Positions 5,229-5,783 of a DNA stretch of 5,783 nt are shown here, in pieces. The stretch covers positions 1 to 5,783 of the forward strand of contig CACXCV010000090.1 of the NCBI GenBank assembly GCA_902766215.1. The letters are read 5' to 3'. The notes beneath the pieces are model-generated. The model was not told where the DNA came from. It worked only from the letters and a program-made list of their open reading frames with translations, and ran no database searches. The stretch comes from Oscillospiraceae bacterium. Lineage in GTDB: Bacteria > Bacillota > Clostridia > Oscillospirales > Oscillospiraceae. A program made the position numbers and the translations under genes. Position 1 is the first letter of the stretch. Every line of letters starts with the position of its first letter.

Positions 5229-5642
5229 ATGCCTACTTTTAACCAGCTGGTCAGAAAGGGCAGAGAGCAGGTGACTTATAAGTCCACCGCCCCCGCACTG
5301 CAGAAGAGCCTGAACACTCTGAAGGGTCACGATACCGACCTGAGCTCCCCGCAGAAGCGTGGCGTTTGCACCGCTGTGCGTACCTCTACCCCCAAGAAGC
5401 CGAACTCCGCTCTGCGTAAGATCGCCCGTGTGCGTCTTACCAACGGCTATGAGGTTTCTGCCTATATCCCCGGCGTCGGCCACAACCTGCAGGAGCACTC
5501 TGTCGTGCTGATCCGCGGCGGCCGTGTCAAGGATCTGCCTGGTGTCCGTTACCACATCATCCGCGGTACCCTCGACACCCAGGGCGTGCAGAACCGCCGC
5601 CAGAGCCGTTCCAAGTACGGCGCAAAGAGACCCAAGAAGTAA
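5229..5642 (+). CDS. rpsL: 30S ribosomal protein S12
   Basis: The 137-residue product is unmistakable S12: MPTFNQLVRKGR at the N-terminus, PQKRGVC, TPKKPNSALRK, GHNLQEHSVVLIRGGRVKDLPGVRYH and a C-terminal SKYGAKRPKK. S12 sits in the decoding centre and contributes to reading accuracy. Compared with E. coli it has about 14 extra residues before PQKRGVC (around 24-40), as in Firmicutes. The streptomycin-related lysines are wild type: Lys56/Lys57 (E. coli 42/43) and Lys101 (E. coli 87/88). Asp102 corresponds to the residue methylthiolated by RimO in other bacteria. Codon use (many CGT, AAG, GTG) is more biased than in neighbouring genes, as expected for high expression. The start at 5229 follows a strong ribosome binding site and the family N-terminus. 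rpsG is expected downstream but is not reached. Confidence 0.99.
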   Translation: MPTFNQLVRKGREQVTYKSTAPALQKSLNTLKGHDTDLSSPQKRGVCTAVRTSTPKKPNSALRKIARVRLTNGYEVSAYIPGVGHNLQEHSVVLIRGGRVKDLPGVRYHIIRGTLDTQGVQNRRQSRSKYGAKRPKK

Positions 5643-5646
5643 GCTC

Positions 5647-5675
5647 CATCCCTGCAAGGATTGCCTTGCCGGATG
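5647..5675 (+). repeat. Hairpin immediately after rpsL
   Basis: CATCC (5647-5651) pairs with GGATG (5671-5675), and GCAAGG (5654-5659) with CCTTGC (5664-5669) around an ATTG loop, with a small internal loop between the stems. The sequence after it is TTTGTGATATATATAAT, a weak U-tract. It could act as a partial terminator, a processing site or a protein-binding site between rpsL and the next gene. Confidence 0.5.
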
Positions 5676-5692
5676 TTTGTGATATATATAAT
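5661..5692 (+). promoter_or_regulatory. Possible internal promoter after rpsL
   Basis: A perfect TATAAT (5687-5692) lies in an AT-rich run. Upstream TTGCCG (5666-5671) is 15 bases away and TTGCCT (5661-5666) is 20 bases away from it; TTGCCT also sits 16 or 18 bases from overlapping TATATA boxes. Spacing is not ideal and the -35 elements lie in a hairpin arm. It might provide extra transcription of the downstream rpsG-fusA part of the operon. Confidence 0.35.
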
Positions 5693-5725
5693 ATGTATGA
5701 CAGACCCCGGCTGGCACCACGAGAC

Positions 5726-5753
5726 CGCGCCACAGAGGAGGCTTTGCGGCGCG
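5726..5753 (+). repeat. Hairpin displaying AGGAGG-like sequence in the gap after rpsL
   Basis: CGCGCC (5726-5731) pairs with GGCGCG (5748-5753). Inside, after an A-C mismatch, CAGAG (5733-5737) pairs with CTTTG (5742-5746) with one G-U pair around a GAGG loop. The element AGAGGAGG (5735-5741) resembles a ribosome binding site, but the nearest ATG (5770) is too far and does not begin rpsG. Its role is unknown. Confidence 0.35.
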
Positions 5754-5783
5754 CGCATTTCGAGTACCTATGAAATCATACTG

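Noticed and set aside
5223..5720. A 165-codon minus-strand frame opposite rpsL.
   Set aside because: It is antisense to a highly conserved ribosomal protein gene and shows no features of its own.

Overview
The window looks like a GC-rich member of the Firmicutes (Clostridia), most likely of the Oscillospiraceae (Faecalibacterium/Gemmiger/Subdoligranulum-like). This rests on the Firmicutes-type S12 with its extra N-terminal segment, an L7Ae-like small protein directly before rpsL, strong AGGAGG-type ribosome binding sites and SigA-type promoters. The genus is an inference from general resemblance; no search was run. No mobile element, CRISPR array, tRNA or rRNA is visible, and I see no convincing undescribed system: this is mostly ordinary chromosomal housekeeping sequence.

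Layout. Positions 1-126 hold the last 41 codons of a plus-strand P1B-type metal ATPase, probably Zn/Cd/Pb type. It converges on a minus-strand two-pass membrane protein of unknown function (228-1286). The two are separated by two hairpins, the second with a U-tract usable in both directions. The membrane protein has its own promoter (1337-1365), which abuts a terminator-like structure ending the next unit. That unit is a minus-strand operon reading from 4104 down to 1385: a YgiQ-family radical SAM protein with a long basic disordered tail, followed by a HAD phosphatase whose start codon overlaps the ygiQ stop as ATGA, so the two are probably translationally coupled. Upstream, also on the minus strand, is a small four-helix membrane protein of the CmpB-like putative ABC-permease family (4230-4643).

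From about 4750 onward the plus strand carries the beginning of the str (ribosomal) operon: a strong extended -10 promoter, a structured leader, the L7Ae-like protein (4867-5112), a structured 116-base gap, rpsL (5229-5642), and a further 141 bases of structured AT/GC-mixed intergenic DNA in which rpsG has not yet begun. In many Firmicutes this cluster follows rpoB-rpoC. Here the gene before it is divergent, so the cluster is detached from rpoBC and has to be driven by its own promoter.

The points most worth a second look are the structured gaps before and after rpsL, the detached str operon start, the ygiQ tail with the coupled HAD gene, and the unassigned membrane protein.
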